Assembly: GCF_932526225.1 (NCBI RefSeq)
Contig: NC_064045.1
Location: 4,980,498-5,044,497, forward strand
DNA: 64,000 nucleotides
Direction: 5' to 3'
Origin: Nematostella vectensis
Taxonomy: Eukaryota > Cnidaria > Anthozoa > Actiniaria > Edwardsiidae
In this document: piece after piece, positions 62,317-64,000 of the stretch
Position numbering within the stretch: the first letter of the stretch is position 1
Layout of the letters: the number at the start of each line of letters is the position of its first letter
Program-made: the position numbers and the translations under genes
The notes under the pieces: generated by a model
What the model was told of the DNA's origin: nothing
Seen by the model: only the letters and a program-made list of their open reading frames with translations
Database searches by the model: none

Positions 62317-64000
62317 GTGAAATATTTACACAAGAACATTTATGAAGTTAAAGTGTTGTTTACACAAAAACACATTGTGAAGGTGAAGTGTTTACACAAA
62401 AACATTTATAAAGTCAAATGTATTACAAAAGGACACATTGTGAAGGTGAAGTGTCCCACAGGAGCACATTGTGAAGGGGTGGAGTGTTCCACAGGAACAC
62501 ATTGTGAAGGGGTGGAGTGTTCCACAGGAGCACATTGTGAAGGTGGAGTGTTTGGACATGAGCACATTGTGAAGGTGGAGTGTTCCACAGGAACACGTTG
62601 TGAAGTTTAAGTGTTTGGACAGGAGAACATTGTGAAGTTTAAGTGTTTGGACAGGAGCACAATGTGAAGGTGGCGTGTTCCACAGGAACACATTGTGAAG
62701 TTTAAGTGTTTGGACAGGAGCACATTGTAAAGGTGGAATTATTCACAGGAACACATTGTGAATATTAAGTGTTTGGACAGGAGCACATTGTGACGATGAA
62801 GTGTTCCACAGGAGCACATTGTGAATATTAAGTGTTTGGACAGGAGCACATTGTGAAGTTTAAGTGTTTGGACAAGAGCACATTGTGAAGGTGGAGTGTT
62901 CCACAGGAACATATTGTAAGTTTAAGTGTTTCGACAGGAGCACATTGTGAAGGTGGAGTGTTCCATAGGAACACATTGTAAAGGTGGAGTGTTCCACAGG
63001 AACACATTGTGAAGGTGGAGTGTTCCACAGGAACACATTGTGAAGTTTAAGTGTTTGGACAGGAACACATTGTGAAGTTTAAGTGTTTGGACAGGAGCAC
63101 ATTGTAAAGGAGAAGTGTTCCAAAGGAGCACATTGTAAAGGTGGAGTGTTGCACAGGAACATATTGTGAGGTTTAAGTGTTTGGACAGGAGCACATTGTG
63201 AAGGTGGAGTGTTTGCACCAGAACATTTATAAAGGTAAAGTGTTTAAACAGGAGGACATTGTAAACGTGGAGTGTTCCACAGGAACACATTATGAAGTTA
63301 AGTGTTTGGACAGGAGCACATTGTGAAGATGGAGTGTTCCACAGGAACACATTGTAAAGGTGGAGTGTTCCACAGGAACACATTGTGAAGGTGGAGTGTT
63401 CCACAGAAACAGATTGTGAAGTTTAAGTGTTTGGACAGGAACACATTGTGAAGTTTAAGTGTTTGGACAGGAGCACATTGTAAAGGAGAAGTGTTCCAAA
63501 GGAGCACATTGTAAAGGTGGAGTGTTCCACAGGAACACATTGTGAGGTTTAAGTATTTGGACAGGAGCACATTGTGAAGATGGAGTGTTCCACAGGAACA
63601 CATTGTGAAGTTTAAATGTTTGGACAGGAGCACATTGTGAAGGTGGAGTGTTCCACAGGAGCACATTGTAAAGGTGGAGTGTTCCACAGGAACACATTGT
63701 GAGGTTTAAGTATTTGGACAGGAGCACATTGTGAAGATGGAGTGTTCCACAGGAACACATTGTGAAGTTTAAATGTTTGGACAGGAGCACATTGTGAAGG
63801 CGGAGTGTTCCACAGGAGCACATTGTAAAGGTGGAGTGTTCCACAGGAACACATTGTGAAGTTTAAGTTTTTGGACAGGAGCACATTGTAAAGGTGGAAT
63901 GTTTCACAGGAACACCTTGTGAATATTAAGTGTTTGGACAGGAGCACATTGTGACGATGAAGTGTTCCACAGGAGCACATTGTGAAGGTGGAGTGTTCCA
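62305..64000 (+). repeat. 31/32-bp tandem repeat derived from an EGF exon 3' end, runs off window
   Basis: About 53 units of two types. Type A (31 bp) reads CACATTGTGAAGGTGGAGTG TTCCACAGGAA/G. Type B (32 bp) reads CACATTGTGAAGTTTAAGTG TTTGGACAGGAG. In one plus-strand frame type A spells CSTGTHCEG or CPTGAHCEG, the terminal residues of an EGF domain, followed by the GTGNAG donor-like sequence that also ends the exon at 62316. Antisense open frames are produced by the repeat. Confidence 0.9.

Noticed and set aside
62392-63980. Antisense frames repeating CSCGTLHLHNV
   Set aside because: They are shadows of the 31/32-bp array; the meaningful frame is on the plus strand.

Overview
The window is eukaryotic, with short GT-AG introns, metazoan-only gene families and many small DNA transposons and minisatellites. 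The gene set is FLII, BRAT1, a Mab-21/cGAS-like protein, a secreted trypsin-fold protease, SHMT and secreted PAN-EGF-discoidin proteins. That set, with the repeat-rich compact introns, suggests a cnidarian, most likely a sea anemone such as Nematostella. The species is an inference. Gene models were built by hand from splice sites and reading phase. In every multi-exon model the exon lengths sum to whole codons, apart from one obvious single-base frameshift.

Layout. 1-12.3 kb holds the leucine-rich-repeat half of a flightless-1 (FLII) gene on the minus strand; the gelsolin half lies off the left edge. 12.3-12.6 kb is a 289-bp head-to-head promoter shared with BRAT1. 12.6-23.2 kb holds a complete nine-exon BRAT1 gene (1013 aa) on the plus strand. 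Its 3.4-kb last intron contains an antisense cGAS-like (Mab-21 family) nucleotidyltransferase gene. 25.1-27.7 kb is a four-exon secreted serine protease (minus). 29.5-33.2 kb is a three-exon cytosolic-type serine hydroxymethyltransferase (plus). 34.4-35.1 kb is an internally deleted non-LTR retrotransposon. 35.5-40.6 kb is bounded by inverted repeats ending in TTAA and holds a second TTAA-ended inverted-repeat pair at 38.0-40.5 kb. That inner pair encloses a five-exon gene for an unrecognised Cys-rich 230-aa protein.

42.4-46.4 kb (plus) and 50.8-57.4 kb (minus) are two convergent paralogous genes for secreted PAN/apple-like, EGF, F5/8C (discoidin) proteins; the first carries a one-base frameshift. 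Their introns hold very large simple arrays: GATGAC-type, ATT/AGT, and a roughly 130-copy 19-bp minisatellite. 57.4-62.2 kb is a nest of inverted-repeat elements without a convincing gene. 62.2 kb to the right edge is an EGF-like exon with an in-frame stop, followed by about 1.7 kb of tandem repeat that looks derived from the 3' end of that exon type.

The genes do not form one pathway. Two are linked by a shared promoter (FLII/BRAT1), one is nested (cGLR inside BRAT1), and two are tail-to-tail duplicates (the discoidin pair).
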